Below are positions 10,518 to 19,122 of a stretch of DNA of 64,000 nucleotides, piece after piece. Each line of letters begins with the position of its first letter. The first letter of the stretch is position 1. The DNA lies in contig CAWFAI010000013.1 of NCBI GenBank assembly GCA_963813725.1, positions 346,594-410,593 of the forward strand, read 5' to 3'. The position numbers and the translations under genes were made by a program. Under the pieces are notes generated by a model. It did not search any database, had not been told where the DNA came from, and saw only the letters and a program-made list of their open reading frames with translations. Source of the stretch: VGBV01 sp963813725. Its GTDB lineage: Bacteria > Actinomycetota > Thermoleophilia > Solirubrobacterales > 70-9.

Positions 10518-12419
10518 GTGAGCGGCGAGAAGAAACTCGCGGTCGCCCAGGTCAGCCCGCGCCGCCTGGGATCGCGCCACGAGATCGAGGAGTACGTGAG
10601 CCGCACCTCGGCGGCGCTGGCCGAGCGCGGACACCGGGTCCTGGTGGCGGCCCCCTCGGACTCCAGGACGGCGATCCGCGACGGCAGGCGGGCGATCAAG
10701 GCCGCCGCCGAGGACCCTCGCTCGCTCTGGCGCGAGGAGAACCCGCGGGTGATCGCGATCGGGCAGAACCTGCCGCTGCCGAGCGGGCCCCGCCGCCGGC
10801 CTCCGCCGATACCGCTCGACGTCAGCAGGGCGCTGGAGCAACTGTTCGAGGAGGTGCCGTTCGACGTCGTCCACGTGCACGAGCCGTTCGCGCCCAGCGC
10901 CGGCTCGGCTGCCCTGCGCCACTCCCTCTCGCTCAACGTCGCCACGTTCCACGAGCCCGCCGAGCGAGTGCTTTCGACGCAGGTCGCCAGGACCGTCGTC
11001 GAGATGTTCTTCGGGCGCATCGATGCCCGCACCACCAGCAACGTCGCCACCGCCGAGATGCTGGAGCGCTTCTTCCCCGGGCCGTGGGAGGTGATCCGCG
11101 CCGGCGCGGACGTCTCGGAGCGGGTACTGGATCCTCCTCCGCCCGGGCGGATCCGCATCGTCCACGCCGCCGAGGAGGAGCGAGGAGCGCTGCGCCTGCT
11201 TCTGCGGGCCCTGCGCCGCCTGCCCGAGGAGCTCGACTGGGAGGGCGTGATCTGGTTCGACGGCCCGACCGACCCGCTGGCGCGCGTCAGCCGCCGCCTG
11301 CGCGAGCGGCTGCGGGTGGTTCGCCCCGCGGACGGGGAGCCGCAGGGCTTCGTCTCGGGCGCGGACATCGTCTGCCTGGCCTCGGGAGGGGTGCGGACGG
11401 CGCCCGGGGTGGCGCGCGAGGCGCTCGCGGCGGGAGCGGTGCCGGTGGTCTCCGACCTCGAGCTCTACCGGGAGCTCGTGGGCGACGGAGAGCGCGGCCT
11501 GTTGTTCCCGGTCGGCGACGCGCTCACCCTCGCGGCCCAGCTGGAGCGCCTCTGCGCTGATGGCGCGCTGCGCCGGCAGCTGAGCTCCCGCGGGCGCTCC
11601 GGGGGCGAGGGGCGGAGCTGGGGGGAGGTCACCGACGAGCTGGAGGGCGTCTACCGGCGGCTGATCGCGCGTCGCCACGACCCGGCCGGCGACCCCGAGG
11701 CGCGCAAGCGCCTGAGCGGCCGGCCCTACATCCACTGCGACCTGCACATGCACACCGATCACTCACCGGACTGCGCGACGCCCGTCGAGGTGCTGCTGGA
11801 GACGGCCAAGCAGAACGGCCTCGGGGCGATCGCGGTCACCGACCACAACGAGATCTCGGGCGCGATCGAGGCCCGCGATCTGGCCCAGCGGGTCGGTGGC
11901 ATCCAGGTGATCGTCGCCGAGGAGGTGAAGACCGCGCACCAGGGCGAGGTGATCGGCCTCTTCATCGAGGAGAAGATCGAGCGGGGGATGTCGCTGGCCG
12001 AGACGATCGACGAGATCAAGCGGCAGGGCGGCCTGGTCTACGTGCCCCACCCGTTCGACCGGCTGCACTCGGTGCCCGACTACGAGCACCTGGTGGAAGT
12101 GGTGGAGCGGATCGACATCCTCGAGGTCTTCAACCCCAGGATCGCGATCGACTCCTTCAACGAGGAGGCCGTCCGCTTCGCCCGCAAGTACGGCATCGTC
12201 CCGGGTGCCGGCTCGGACAGCCACGTCGCGCAGGGGCTGGGCAGCGTCAAGATCCGGCTGCGCGATTTCGAGGGGCCCCAGGAGTTCCTGGAGTCGATGC
12301 GGGCCGCCGACATCGTCCGCAAGCACAAGAACCTCGTCTACGTGCAGGCGTTGAAGTTCCTGCAGACCAGCGGGGGCCGGGGCGGCCGCTCGCTGGCGGC
12401 CCGGTCCGGCAAGAGTTGA
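10518..12419 (+). CDS. Fused GT4-type glycosyltransferase and PHP-domain phosphoesterase
   Basis: 633 residues with two recognisable halves. Residues ~1-390 are a GT-B fold of the GT4 family: an N-terminal VAQVSPRRLGSRHEIEEYVS nucleotide-sugar region, VVHVHEPFAP, then a C-terminal Rossmann half with GADIVCLASGG and PGVAREALAAGAVPVV (the EX7E-like donor site is partly degenerate). Residues ~400-620 are a PHP domain with CDLHMHTDHSPDC, AVTDHNEIS, EEVKT, VPHPFDRLHS and GAGSDSHVAQG, giving most metal-binding His/Asp. A TATCCT box (10505-10510) ends 7 nt before the GTG start, so it may be leaderless. Placement after ino1 suggests an inositol-glycolipid or thiol substrate; this is inference. Confidence 0.85.
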   Translation: MSGEKKLAVAQVSPRRLGSRHEIEEYVSRTSAALAERGHRVLVAAPSDSRTAIRDGRRAIKAAAEDPRSLWREENPRVIAIGQNLPLPSGPRRRPPPIPLDVSRALEQLFEEVPFDVVHVHEPFAPSAGSAALRHSLSLNVATFHEPAERVLSTQVARTVVEMFFGRIDARTTSNVATAEMLERFFPGPWEVIRAGADVSERVLDPPPPGRIRIVHAAEEERGALRLLLRALRRLPEELDWEGVIWFDGPTDPLARVSRRLRERLRVVRPADGEPQGFVSGADIVCLASGGVRTAPGVAREALAAGAVPVVSDLELYRELVGDGERGLLFPVGDALTLAAQLERLCADGALRRQLSSRGRSGGEGRSWGEVTDELEGVYRRLIARRHDPAGDPEARKRLSGRPYIHCDLHMHTDHSPDCATPVEVLLETAKQNGLGAIAVTDHNEISGAIEARDLAQRVGGIQVIVAEEVKTAHQGEVIGLFIEEKIERGMSLAETIDEIKRQGGLVYVPHPFDRLHSVPDYEHLVEVVERIDILEVFNPRIAIDSFNEEAVRFARKYGIVPGAGSDSHVAQGLGSVKIRLRDFEGPQEFLESMRAADIVRKHKNLVYVQALKFLQTSGGRGGRSLAARSGKS

Positions 12420-13075
12420 TGCACCCGCAAGGTTCTGGCGCCGCGCCGAAGAAGAGGCAGAGAGCCGTGCCACCGACCACCGACGACGAGATCCGCGAGA
12501 AGTATCTGGAGCGGGCGATACGGGAGCTGAACGACCTGGGGAGGGACCTCGCCGCCTGCGAGCGCTGCCCCCGGGGCAACGTCATGCCGGTGCAGGGCTC
12601 CGGCCACCCCCAGGCCGACATCTTCATGCTCAAGCACACACCGACGGCGGCGGAGATCGAGGAGGGAGTCGCGTTCTACGGCCGCGCCGGCAACGCGCTG
12701 ATGAAGAGCTTCAAGCGACTGGCGATCGACCCGATCGTGGTCTTCGGGACGCTCTGCGTCAAGTGCCCGCTGACCGATCCCGACGCCGCGTCTGATCCCT
12801 GCGTCGAGAGGATCGCCGAGGAGATCGCGATCGTCCAGCCCCGGATCGTGGTCGTGATGGGGCACGAGGCGCTGGACGTGCTGAACGAGCTGCAGCTGCC
12901 GCTGGCCGACGAGGTGGAGCCGCTGGAGGGTGAGGTGCAGCGCCTGACGCCGACAATCGACGCGCTCTTCGTCCCGGACATCGACGACTCGCTGGACGAG
13001 CAGAGCGCCAAGCAGCGCTTCTGGTCATCGTTCCGGGCGCTCGGCGCCTGGTACGACAAGCTGCCGCCGTACTAG
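12419..13075 (+). CDS. Uracil-DNA glycosylase superfamily protein with altered catalytic loops
   Basis: 218 residues. Fe-S type (family 4/5) UDG features are kept: ACERCP near the N-terminus, VKCPL and PCVERIAEE (cluster cysteines), FYGRAGNALMKSF (motif resembling PFVGRAGxLL), and VVVMGHEALDVL. The catalytic/water-activating loop normally reading GEAPG is FMLKHTPTA here, and the HPS/HPA loop near the C-terminus is replaced by VPDIDDSLDEQ. Activity on uracil is therefore doubtful. The ATG overlaps the stop of the GT4-PHP gene (TGATG), so it is the last gene of that operon. The N-terminal ~20 residues are basic and probably disordered. Confidence 0.75.
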   Translation: MHPQGSGAAPKKRQRAVPPTTDDEIREKYLERAIRELNDLGRDLAACERCPRGNVMPVQGSGHPQADIFMLKHTPTAAEIEEGVAFYGRAGNALMKSFKRLAIDPIVVFGTLCVKCPLTDPDAASDPCVERIAEEIAIVQPRIVVVMGHEALDVLNELQLPLADEVEPLEGEVQRLTPTIDALFVPDIDDSLDEQSAKQRFWSSFRALGAWYDKLPPY

Positions 13076-13124
13076 CCGCTCGACCGGAGGCGGGGGATGA
13101 CCGCGTTGCTCGGCTCGAGCGGCT
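13074..13124. terminator. Long inverted repeat between convergent genes
   Basis: A perfect 10-bp inverted repeat (AGCCGCTCGA 13074-13083 with TCGAGCGGCT 13115-13124) spans a 31-nt loop, beginning at the stop codon of the UDG-like gene and lying before the convergent LLM oxidoreductase. There is no T run. It could work as a bidirectional, factor-assisted terminator or 3'-end stabiliser. Confidence 0.45.
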
Positions 13125-13172
13125 CGCGGGATGAAGAGTCCGGTGGATCCGACGCGACCGACATCGCGACCC

Positions 13173-13955
13173 TTAGGCGCCCGGGGCGGCGGCCTCGGCG
13201 ACGGCGCTCATGTCCTCGATCGTCGCGCTCGCCAGCGCCCTGACCACGGGCAGGTCCAGGGCGCGGTGGCGCGCCAGCTCGGCCTGGGCTTCGCCGGCGT
13301 TCTCGGCCGCGACTCCGACCGTGCCCTCGGGCTGGCCGAGCCGGTCGAAGTGGTCGCGGTAGCCCTTGTGGAGGTCGCGGTAGAAGGACTCCTCCTTCGC
13401 CAGGCGCTCGTCCGCGTCAGGGCCGATCGCGGTGCGGACATAGCCCATCACAGGGGGCGGCTGTCGGCCGGCCTCGCGGGCGCCGGCCTCGACCTGCTTG
13501 CGGGCTTCGGCCGCGAACTCGGGGGTCATCCAGTTGAAGAAGACGCCGTCCCATTTGGCGCCCCCGAAGGCGCACATCTTCGGCCCCATCGCCGCCAGCA
13601 CAAGCCGCACCCCGGGCAACTCCTGGCGCAGCGCCGAGAACGCTTCGCGCATCGTCGTCAGCGGCTTTTTGGTGAAGCCGGCGCCCACGCCGAGCCAGAC
13701 GCGCTCGCGTTCGAGTCCGGTGCGCTCCAGGTCGGCGGCAATCGCCTGCGGGTCGTGGCGGTCAAGAGCGATCACGGCGACACCCAGCTCGATCCTGTCG
13801 GCGCCGCGGGCGAAGTCCGCGAGCGTGTCCAGGCCCTTTGCGCCGGGGTGGTCGTTGGACCACATCGACGAGTAGCCGAGCTCCTGGCAGCGCGCCGCGA
13901 GCGGCGTAGCCACCTCGGGCTCCAGGCCTGCGGCGACTCCGAAGCCCCGGCTCAT
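13173..13955 (-). CDS. LLM-class (luciferase-like) F420-type oxidoreductase
   Basis: 260-residue TIM-barrel protein of the luciferase-like monooxygenase / F420-dependent family. Features include SRGFGVAAGLEPEVATPLAARCQELGY (first strand), SMWSNDHPGAKGLDTLADFA, RIELGVAVIALDRHDPQAIAADL and ERVWLGVGAGF. Short for the family (usual ~290-340). The exact substrate, and whether F420 or FMN is used, cannot be read from sequence. ATG 13955 overlaps the stop of the upstream RNA methyltransferase (ATGA), so the two are co-translated. Confidence 0.75.
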   Translation of the reverse strand: MSRGFGVAAGLEPEVATPLAARCQELGYSSMWSNDHPGAKGLDTLADFARGADRIELGVAVIALDRHDPQAIAADLERTGLERERVWLGVGAGFTKKPLTTMREAFSALRQELPGVRLVLAAMGPKMCAFGGAKWDGVFFNWMTPEFAAEARKQVEAGAREAGRQPPPVMGYVRTAIGPDADERLAKEESFYRDLHKGYRDHFDRLGQPEGTVGVAAENAGEAQAELARHRALDLPVVRALASATIEDMSAVAEAAAPGA

Positions 13956-15291
13956 CGCTCGAGCAGCGCGACGCACTCGATGTGCGGGGTCTGGGGAAAC
14001 ATGTCGACCGGCTGCACGCGGCGCAGCCTATAGCCGGCCTCTTCGAGCTGTGCGGCGTTGGGGGCGAGCGTCGTCGGGTTGCAGGAGACGTAGACGATGC
14101 GCTTCGCCTGGCACTCGATCAGGCGGCGGACGACCTTCTTCGAGAGGCCGGCGCGAGGGGGATCGACGACCACCAGGTCGGGGCGGCCGGCCTCCTCGAC
14201 AAGCGGGACGGATCGTCGTGCGCGCGTCGCCGTCGCGGAAGCGGGCGTTCCGGATTCGGTTCAGCTCGGCGTTGGCCTCGGCGTCGCCGATCGCCTCCGG
14301 CACGATCTCTATTCCCCAGACCTCGCCGGCGGTGCGCGCCATCACCAGCGAGAGGGTGCCGATGCCGCAGAAGAGGTCAAAGACGCGCTCGGTGCCGCTC
14401 AGTCCCGCCGCCTCGGTGGCGAAGCGCGTAGAGCCGCTCGGACATCTCGGTGTTGGTCTGGAAGAAGGCGCGGTGCGAGATCCGGAAGCGCATCCCGCAC
14501 AGCTCCTCCTCCAGATACTCGGCGCCCAGCGCTCCGGTGGGGCCGTCGGTGCCGCCGGATCCATCGGCGACGATCGTGTGCAGGTCCACGGGCGGCCGCG
14601 GGATCTGGGCCTCGGAGGTCACCAGCCTGCTCTGCAGCTGCCCGGTGCGCCTTCCCTCACGGATCACGAGGTTGCGCAGGACGCCGGCCTGCGAGCGGCG
14701 GTCGTAGGCGGGGACCCCCGAGGCCTGTGCCCAGTCGCGAACCTCGTTGCGCCTCGCGTTGTTGGCTTCGGACGCCAGCAGGCAATCCTGGGCGTCGACG
14801 ATCTCGTCCCAGCGGCCGCGGGCGTGGAAGCCCAGCACCAGTTCGCCGTCGCGCTCGCCGAAGGAGTACTCGAGCTTGTTGCGGTAGCGCCACTGCTCCA
14901 GCGCAGGCTCGATCGGGGCCAGCTCGAAGCCGTCCAGCGCGCCCAGACGCCGCAGCGCGTCGTCCACCTGCTCCTGCTTGTGCGTCAGCTGCTGCTCGTA
15001 GGCGAGCCCCTGCCACGGCGCGCCCGGGCAGGGCTCGCCGTCGTGGTCGCAGCGGTCGGGGACGCGGTCTTCGCTCGCGCGCAGCAGCTCGACGGCGCTC
15101 GCCTCGGCGTAGTGGCGCTTGCTCTTCGTGATCCGCGCGCGGACCCTGTCCCCGGGCAGGGCGCCGGCGACGAAGACGACGTATCCATTGCGCCGCGCGA
15201 CCCCCCTGCCACCGTAGGCGAGCGATTCGACCTCCAGCTCCAGTTCCTCTCGCGGCCGCGGTCGCGCCGGCTGTTGCTGGGTCTCGGCCAC
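13952..15291 (-). CDS. 23S rRNA/tRNA (uracil-5-)-methyltransferase, RumA/TrmA family (two frameshifts)
   Basis: SAM-dependent m5U methyltransferase. The N-terminal TRAM domain contains LEVESLAYGGRGVARR; then come RYRNKLEYSFGERDGEL, FFQTNTEMSERLY, the SAM site VFDLFCGIGTLSLVMA, VVDPPRAGLSKKVV, and the catalytic cysteine in VYVSCNPTTLAP. Three frames are needed: shifts lie near 14425 (after SERLYA) and near 14205 (an extra G before LVEEAGRPDLVVDPP). With both repaired the protein is ~446 aa, normal for the family. GTG 15291 has a TAGCCT box 6 nt upstream, a leaderless pattern. Which RNA and position it modifies is not determined. Confidence 0.85.
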
Positions 15292-15407
15292 CGGCTCAGG
15301 CTAGCCGCCGCCACGACCCCCGGCCCGCTGGGGGGGAACGCCCGCTCGGCCCCGCGCGGCTAGGCTGTTGCCGCAATTTGCGCAGAACCGCGACCAGGAG
15401 GTGCGAC

Positions 15408-15776
15408 GTGGAGTCAAGCGAAAGCCGAGGCATCAGGGACAACGTTCAGAAGGCGATCGAGGACCTTCGCGCCGCCGGCGAGAAGGCGACCGGGGACGTC
15501 CGCTCGAACATCGACTCGGCCGTGGCACGCCTGCGGGATGCCTCGGGAGAGGCGACCAAGACTGCCCAGGACCAGGTTTCGAACTGGCGCAGCACGCTCG
15601 AGGACGCCACCGAGGACGTGCGCAAGGAGCTCGCGAAGCTGGCGGTGCGCTCGCAGACCTCGTTGCCGGCGCTCGACGAGGTGGCCGAGGAGCTGGAGGA
15701 GCGCCGCAAGGCCCTCGGCGGCGGCCCCAAGAAGACCGCGAAGAAGAGCACGAAGAGCAGCGCGAAGAAGAAGTGA
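15408..15776 (+). CDS. Helical protein with lysine-rich tail, phasin/histone-H1-like
   Basis: 122 residues, no known catalytic motif. Residues ~5-100 are a continuous amphipathic helix pattern (IRDNVQKAIEDLRAAGEKA, VARLRDASGEATKTAQDQV) like phasins, apolipoprotein-like coils or LEA-type proteins. The last ~20 residues are PKKTAKKSTKSSAKKK, resembling the C-terminal tail of bacterial histone H1-like or HU-tail proteins. GTG 15408 has a strong AGGAGG 7 nt upstream. It converges tail-to-tail with the gene at 15777, another helical basic protein; their stop codons abut. Function unknown; lipid-granule or DNA association are both possible. Confidence 0.65.
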   Translation: MESSESRGIRDNVQKAIEDLRAAGEKATGDVRSNIDSAVARLRDASGEATKTAQDQVSNWRSTLEDATEDVRKELAKLAVRSQTSLPALDEVAEELEERRKALGGGPKKTAKKSTKSSAKKK

Positions 15777-16418
15777 CTAGCGGCTGAGTTTGCGGTCCAC
15801 CGCGCGCAGGACGCCCTTGCGCGCTTTGTGCGAGCGCTCGTAGTTGCGCACCCTGCGCAGCTCGTCGCGGGTCAGGTCGGCGAGCCGGGTGTCGACCTGG
15901 CGGACCGAGAGCTGGTCGTAGGCGCTGATCGGAAAGCCGGGCACGCGCGCCTTGCGGCGGACGCGGTCGGCTGACGCGAGCGGGCCCTCGACGGCGCCGA
16001 CGGTGCGCTTGCGGGCGCCCTCGGCCCGGACCTCCACTTCCCGGCGGGCTCGGTCGGTGGCGTCGCCGAGCTCGCGCTTGGCCCTGCCCGCGGTGCGCCT
16101 GGCGGTGCGGCGCTGCGCCTGGGCGCGTTCGGTCACCTCGTCGCGCAGCTGGGCGATGAGCTGCTCGAGCTCGCCGAGGATGTCGTCCGCCTGCTCGCGC
16201 CCGCGCGTGAGCAGTCGGTTGACCATCTCCTCGGCGTCGCCGCGGGTCATGCGGCCGCGGCGAACCGCGTCGTCGATCACGTCCTGCAGGCGGTCGCGGG
16301 GGATGGTGACCGTGGCCTCCAGCGCCTCGCGGAAGGCCTGCACGCTCTCCTCGGCTCGACCGGGGCCCTGCTGGGCGGCGTTGGCAGCCTCGCTGGGCGC
16401 TGTGCGCTTCTTGGCCAT
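15777..16418 (-). CDS. Helical basic protein, possible lipid-droplet or nucleoid associated
   Basis: 213 residues. An N-terminal helical region (ESVQAFREALEATVTIPRDRLQDVIDDAVRRG) resembles phasin/PHA-granule regulators. A strongly basic middle follows (RRTARRTAGRAKRELGDATDRARREVEVR). The C-terminal ~45-residue conserved-looking domain begins FPISAYDQLSVRQVDTRLAD and continues LTRDELRRVRNYERSHKARK; such YDxL...LSxxEL...YExxHKxRKxVL modules recur in actinobacterial granule-associated and hypothetical proteins. No enzyme motif or TM segment. Stop-to-stop with the gene at 15408. Confidence 0.65.
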   Translation of the reverse strand: MAKKRTAPSEAANAAQQGPGRAEESVQAFREALEATVTIPRDRLQDVIDDAVRRGRMTRGDAEEMVNRLLTRGREQADDILGELEQLIAQLRDEVTERAQAQRRTARRTAGRAKRELGDATDRARREVEVRAEGARKRTVGAVEGPLASADRVRRKARVPGFPISAYDQLSVRQVDTRLADLTRDELRRVRNYERSHKARKGVLRAVDRKLSR

Positions 16419-16431
16419 CGGGCGGGCCAGT

Positions 16432-17250
16432 CTACCCCGGGGCTCCCGGAGGCCACGCCAGTTGCAGCTCGACCGGAGCGTGGTCCGAGAGCCGCAGGGC
16501 CAGACCTTCCTCCTCGAGCTCGCGTTCCTCGGGCGCCCAGGCGCGCGGCGGTCCCACCGTCTTGACCCCGCGCACCAGCAGGTGGTCGATCGAGTCCGGG
16601 GCGGTGGTGCCGCTGAGGCCGAAGCGGCGCTCGATCTCCTCGTAGACGCCGCTCTTGCCGGGGCGGACGTTGAAGTCGCCGCCCAGGACGAGCGGGTCCT
16701 CGCCGGCCCACTCGGTCGCCCTCTGGGCGGCGAGCAGCAACTCGGGCTCGGCGCGGGGCGGATGCGTGCTCGCGTGCAGGCTGGTCACGCAGAGGCCGCA
16801 TCCGAGGCGGGCGAAGGCCATGGTCCGTCGCTCGGGGTGGCGCTCCTGAAGCACCAGCTCCCTGCGCTCGGTGATGCCGCCTGCCTCGCCGCGAGACAGG
16901 ATCAGGTTGGAGCCGCCCTCGGAGGAGCCGATCAGGTCCGGCCAGCCGCGGGCGATCGCCCAGCTGATCCTCTCGAGCCAGTTGCGCGAGGTGTAGACGC
17001 GGTGTGATGCCGCGCCGCACTCGCGGCTGAAGCCGGGCTCCCACCGCGGCGGGCACTCCTGCAGCAGTGCCGCGTCCCAGTCCGCGCCGCAGAGCATGTC
17101 GGTGTACTCGCGCCAGAGGTCGCGGTTGACCTGTACGTGGGTGTCGTTTCGCTCGGTGCGCCGCGTCCACTCGGCGATCCGGGTGTAGAGCGCCTTGTCG
17201 GGAGGACCGTCCCGCCCGTGAAAGATGTTCCAGGTGAGGACTTTGATGAC
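16432..17250 (-). CDS. Endonuclease/exonuclease/phosphatase-family protein, cytoplasmic
   Basis: ~273-residue EEP-fold protein. VIKVLTWNIFHGRDGPP is the first strand with Asn; AALLQECPPRWEP carries the metal Glu; VTSLHASTHPP, VLGGDFNVRPGKSG, SIDHLLVRG and RLSDHAPVELQL (Asp-His) complete the active site. No signal peptide is visible, unlike the EEP protein at 1649. The start is not resolved: the frame stays open through the oppositely oriented argF, and the natural beginning (near 17250, VIKVL) lacks an ATG/GTG/TTG, so the 5' end given is approximate and a base error there is possible. Confidence 0.75.
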   Translation of the reverse strand, partial: VIKVLTWNIFHGRDGPPDKALYTRIAEWTRRTERNDTHVQVNRDLWREYTDMLCGADWDAALLQECPPRWEPGFSRECGAASHRVYTSRNWLERISWAIARGWPDLIGSSEGGSNLILSRGEAGGITERRELVLQERHPERRTMAFARLGCGLCVTSLHASTHPPRAEPELLLAAQRATEWAGEDPLVLGGDFNVRPGKSGVYEEIERRFGLSGTTAPDSIDHLLVRGVKTVGPPRAWAPEERELEEEGLALRLSDHAPVELQLAWPPGAPG

Positions 17251-17292
17251 CGTAGTATCGGCGGCTTGACTCCACGGCAGCTGCCTGACCCA

Positions 17293-18183
17293 GTGCCGCG
17301 CTGCTTCCTCACGGGGGAGGAGCTGTCCCGGGATGAGCTGCTCGGGTTGCTCGACCGCGCCTCGGAGCTGAAGGCCGGGCGGGGCGAGGGCGAGGGCGCC
17401 GAGGTTCTTGCCGGCCGCGCCGTCGCCCTGATCTTCGAGCGGCCCTCCACCCGCACGCGGATCAGCTTCGAGGTCGGCGTGAGCGAGATGGGAGGACAAC
17501 CGCTGGTGCTGCGCGGGGAGGAGATGCAGCTGACCCGCGGGGAGTCGGTGGCCGACACCGGCCGGGTGATGTCGCGCTACCTGGATGCGATCGTGATCCG
17601 ATCGGGGTCCGACGAGCGGGTCGCCGAACTGGCGGCCTCGTCCGAGGTGCCGGTGGTGAACGCCCTCACCCCGATGTACCACCCCTGCCAGGCGCTGGCC
17701 GACCTGCTGACCCTGCACGAGCGCTTCGGCCAGCTCGAGGGCCTGAGGCTCGCCTACGTCGGGGACGGCAACAACTGCGCCCGCTCCCTCGCCATCCTCG
17801 GCCGCACCGCCGGAGTCGAGGTGGTCGTCGCCAGCCCCGATGGCTACCGGATCGAGCCCGAGCTGGCCGAGCTGGCCGACGACCCCCGCGCCGCCGCCGA
17901 GGGAGCCGACGCCCTCTACACCGACGTCTGGGTCAGCATGAGCGATGAGGGTGAGGACGCCCAGCGCCGCCGCTCTGACCTGGCCCCCTACCAGCTGAAC
18001 GAGGACCTCCTCGCCCTCGCCTCCGACCGCGCCATCGCCATGCACTGCCTGCCCGCCCACCCCGGCGAGGAGATCAGCGAGGCCGTCCTCTACGGCGAGC
18101 GCTCAGCCGTCTGGGACCAGGCCGAGAACCGCCTGCACGCGCAGAAGGCGCTGCTGGAATCGCTCCTCCCCGCTGATCAGTAG
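17293..18183 (+). CDS. argF: Ornithine carbamoyltransferase
   Basis: Catalyses carbamoyl phosphate + ornithine to citrulline in arginine synthesis. Carbamoyl-phosphate site FERPSTRTRISFEVG; VNALTPMYHPCQALADLLTL; AYVGDGNNCARSLA; YTDVWVSM; and the ornithine-side HCLPAHPGEEI. I chose GTG 17293 (VPRCFLTGEEL) because family members begin MPRHFL; TTG 17266 in the same frame is possible. Length 296 aa, within the normal range. No other arg genes are nearby. It is transcribed divergently from the EEP-family gene. Confidence 0.95.
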   Translation: MPRCFLTGEELSRDELLGLLDRASELKAGRGEGEGAEVLAGRAVALIFERPSTRTRISFEVGVSEMGGQPLVLRGEEMQLTRGESVADTGRVMSRYLDAIVIRSGSDERVAELAASSEVPVVNALTPMYHPCQALADLLTLHERFGQLEGLRLAYVGDGNNCARSLAILGRTAGVEVVVASPDGYRIEPELAELADDPRAAAEGADALYTDVWVSMSDEGEDAQRRRSDLAPYQLNEDLLALASDRAIAMHCLPAHPGEEISEAVLYGERSAVWDQAENRLHAQKALLESLLPADQ

Positions 18184-18221
18184 GAGGGTGTGACGAGATG
18201 CGCTACCTAAGATGCGACTTA

Positions 18222-18293
18222 GGCCCCGTGGTGTAACGGCTAGCACGCGAGATTTTCATTCTCGTAGCGCGGGTTCGACTCCCGCCGGGGCTA
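18222..18293 (+). tRNA. tRNA-Glu (anticodon TTC)
   Basis: 72-nt cloverleaf: acceptor GGCCCCG pairs with CGGGGCT (one G-U), the anticodon stem CGAGA/TCTCG encloses TTTTCAT with TTC, and the T-arm is GCGGGTTCGACTCCCGC. No CCA is encoded. It lies between argF and lgt on the same strand. Confidence 0.96.
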
Positions 18294-18333
18294 CTTCCTG
18301 ACCTTTGCCGCCCTCGGCTAGCCTGCTCCGTCC

Positions 18334-19089
18334 GTGCAGCCGGAGATCGAGATTGGGCCGCTGACGCTGCAGACCTTCGGGCTCTGTTTTGCGCTGGCGT
18401 TTCTTGCGGCCGGGACGTTGGTCGGGGTACGCCTCAAGGAGCTGGGGAAGCCCGTGGACTGGGCGTATGAGATGGGGTTCGCGGCGCTGGCCGGCGGGTT
18501 GATCGGAGCGCGCCTTGACTGGGTCATCCAGAACTGGGACGAGGCGTCCGAGGACCTGCTCGGGAACATCTTCTCGGGGTCGGGACTGGTCTGGTTCGGT
18601 GGCCTGATCGGCGGCGCGCTCGGCGTCTTCCTCTGGGCCTGGTGGCGGGGCTACCTAGGCACCGCGCTGCTGGACGTGGCAGCCCCCGCCCTCGCTCTTG
18701 GCTACGCCGTCGGGCGGATCGGATGCCAGCTCTCGGGCGACGGGGACTACGGCAAGCCCTGGGACGGGCCCTGGGCGATGGCCTACCCGGACGGGACCGT
18801 GCCGACCACCGAGGAGGTTCACCCGACCCCCGTCTACGAGGCCCTGGCGATGGGCGGGGTCGCCTTCGTCCTCTGGCGCCTGCGAAACCGGTTGACGGGC
18901 GGGCTGCTGTTCGCGCTGTATCTGCTGCTGGCGGGACTGGAGCGCCTGCTGGTCGAGTTCATCCGCCGCAACGACGACGTGGCCCTGGGGCTGACCCAGC
19001 CGCAGCTGATCAGCGTCGCGATGATCCTGGCGGGCGGCATCTGGCTCGCCGTCGGCCTGCGGCGGCCCGCCAGCCCCGCCCCCGCCTGA
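18334..19089 (+). CDS. lgt: Prolipoprotein diacylglyceryl transferase
   Basis: Membrane enzyme transferring diacylglycerol from phosphatidylglycerol to the lipobox cysteine of prelipoproteins. The Lgt signature appears as GYAVGRIGCQLSGDGDYG (GRIG with the conserved Arg). TFGLCFALAFLAAG at the N-terminus and VHPTPVYEALAMGG plus LLAGLERLLVEFIRRN near the C-terminus are also typical. About seven TM segments. 251 aa, slightly short. GTG 18334 lies 9 nt after a TAGCCT box, so possibly leaderless. Clients in this window include the PotD-type and dioxygenase lipoproteins. Confidence 0.9.
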   Translation: MQPEIEIGPLTLQTFGLCFALAFLAAGTLVGVRLKELGKPVDWAYEMGFAALAGGLIGARLDWVIQNWDEASEDLLGNIFSGSGLVWFGGLIGGALGVFLWAWWRGYLGTALLDVAAPALALGYAVGRIGCQLSGDGDYGKPWDGPWAMAYPDGTVPTTEEVHPTPVYEALAMGGVAFVLWRLRNRLTGGLLFALYLLLAGLERLLVEFIRRNDDVALGLTQPQLISVAMILAGGIWLAVGLRRPASPAPA

Positions 19090-19122
19090 GCGCGCATCGC
19101 CGCCCCACCGCCGGGAACCGGT

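Noticed and set aside
13640..13660. CGCTTCGCG inside the LLM oxidoreductase gene
   Set aside because: Only the nine-base centre matches the repeat core; flanking core and arms are absent, and it is explained by codons.
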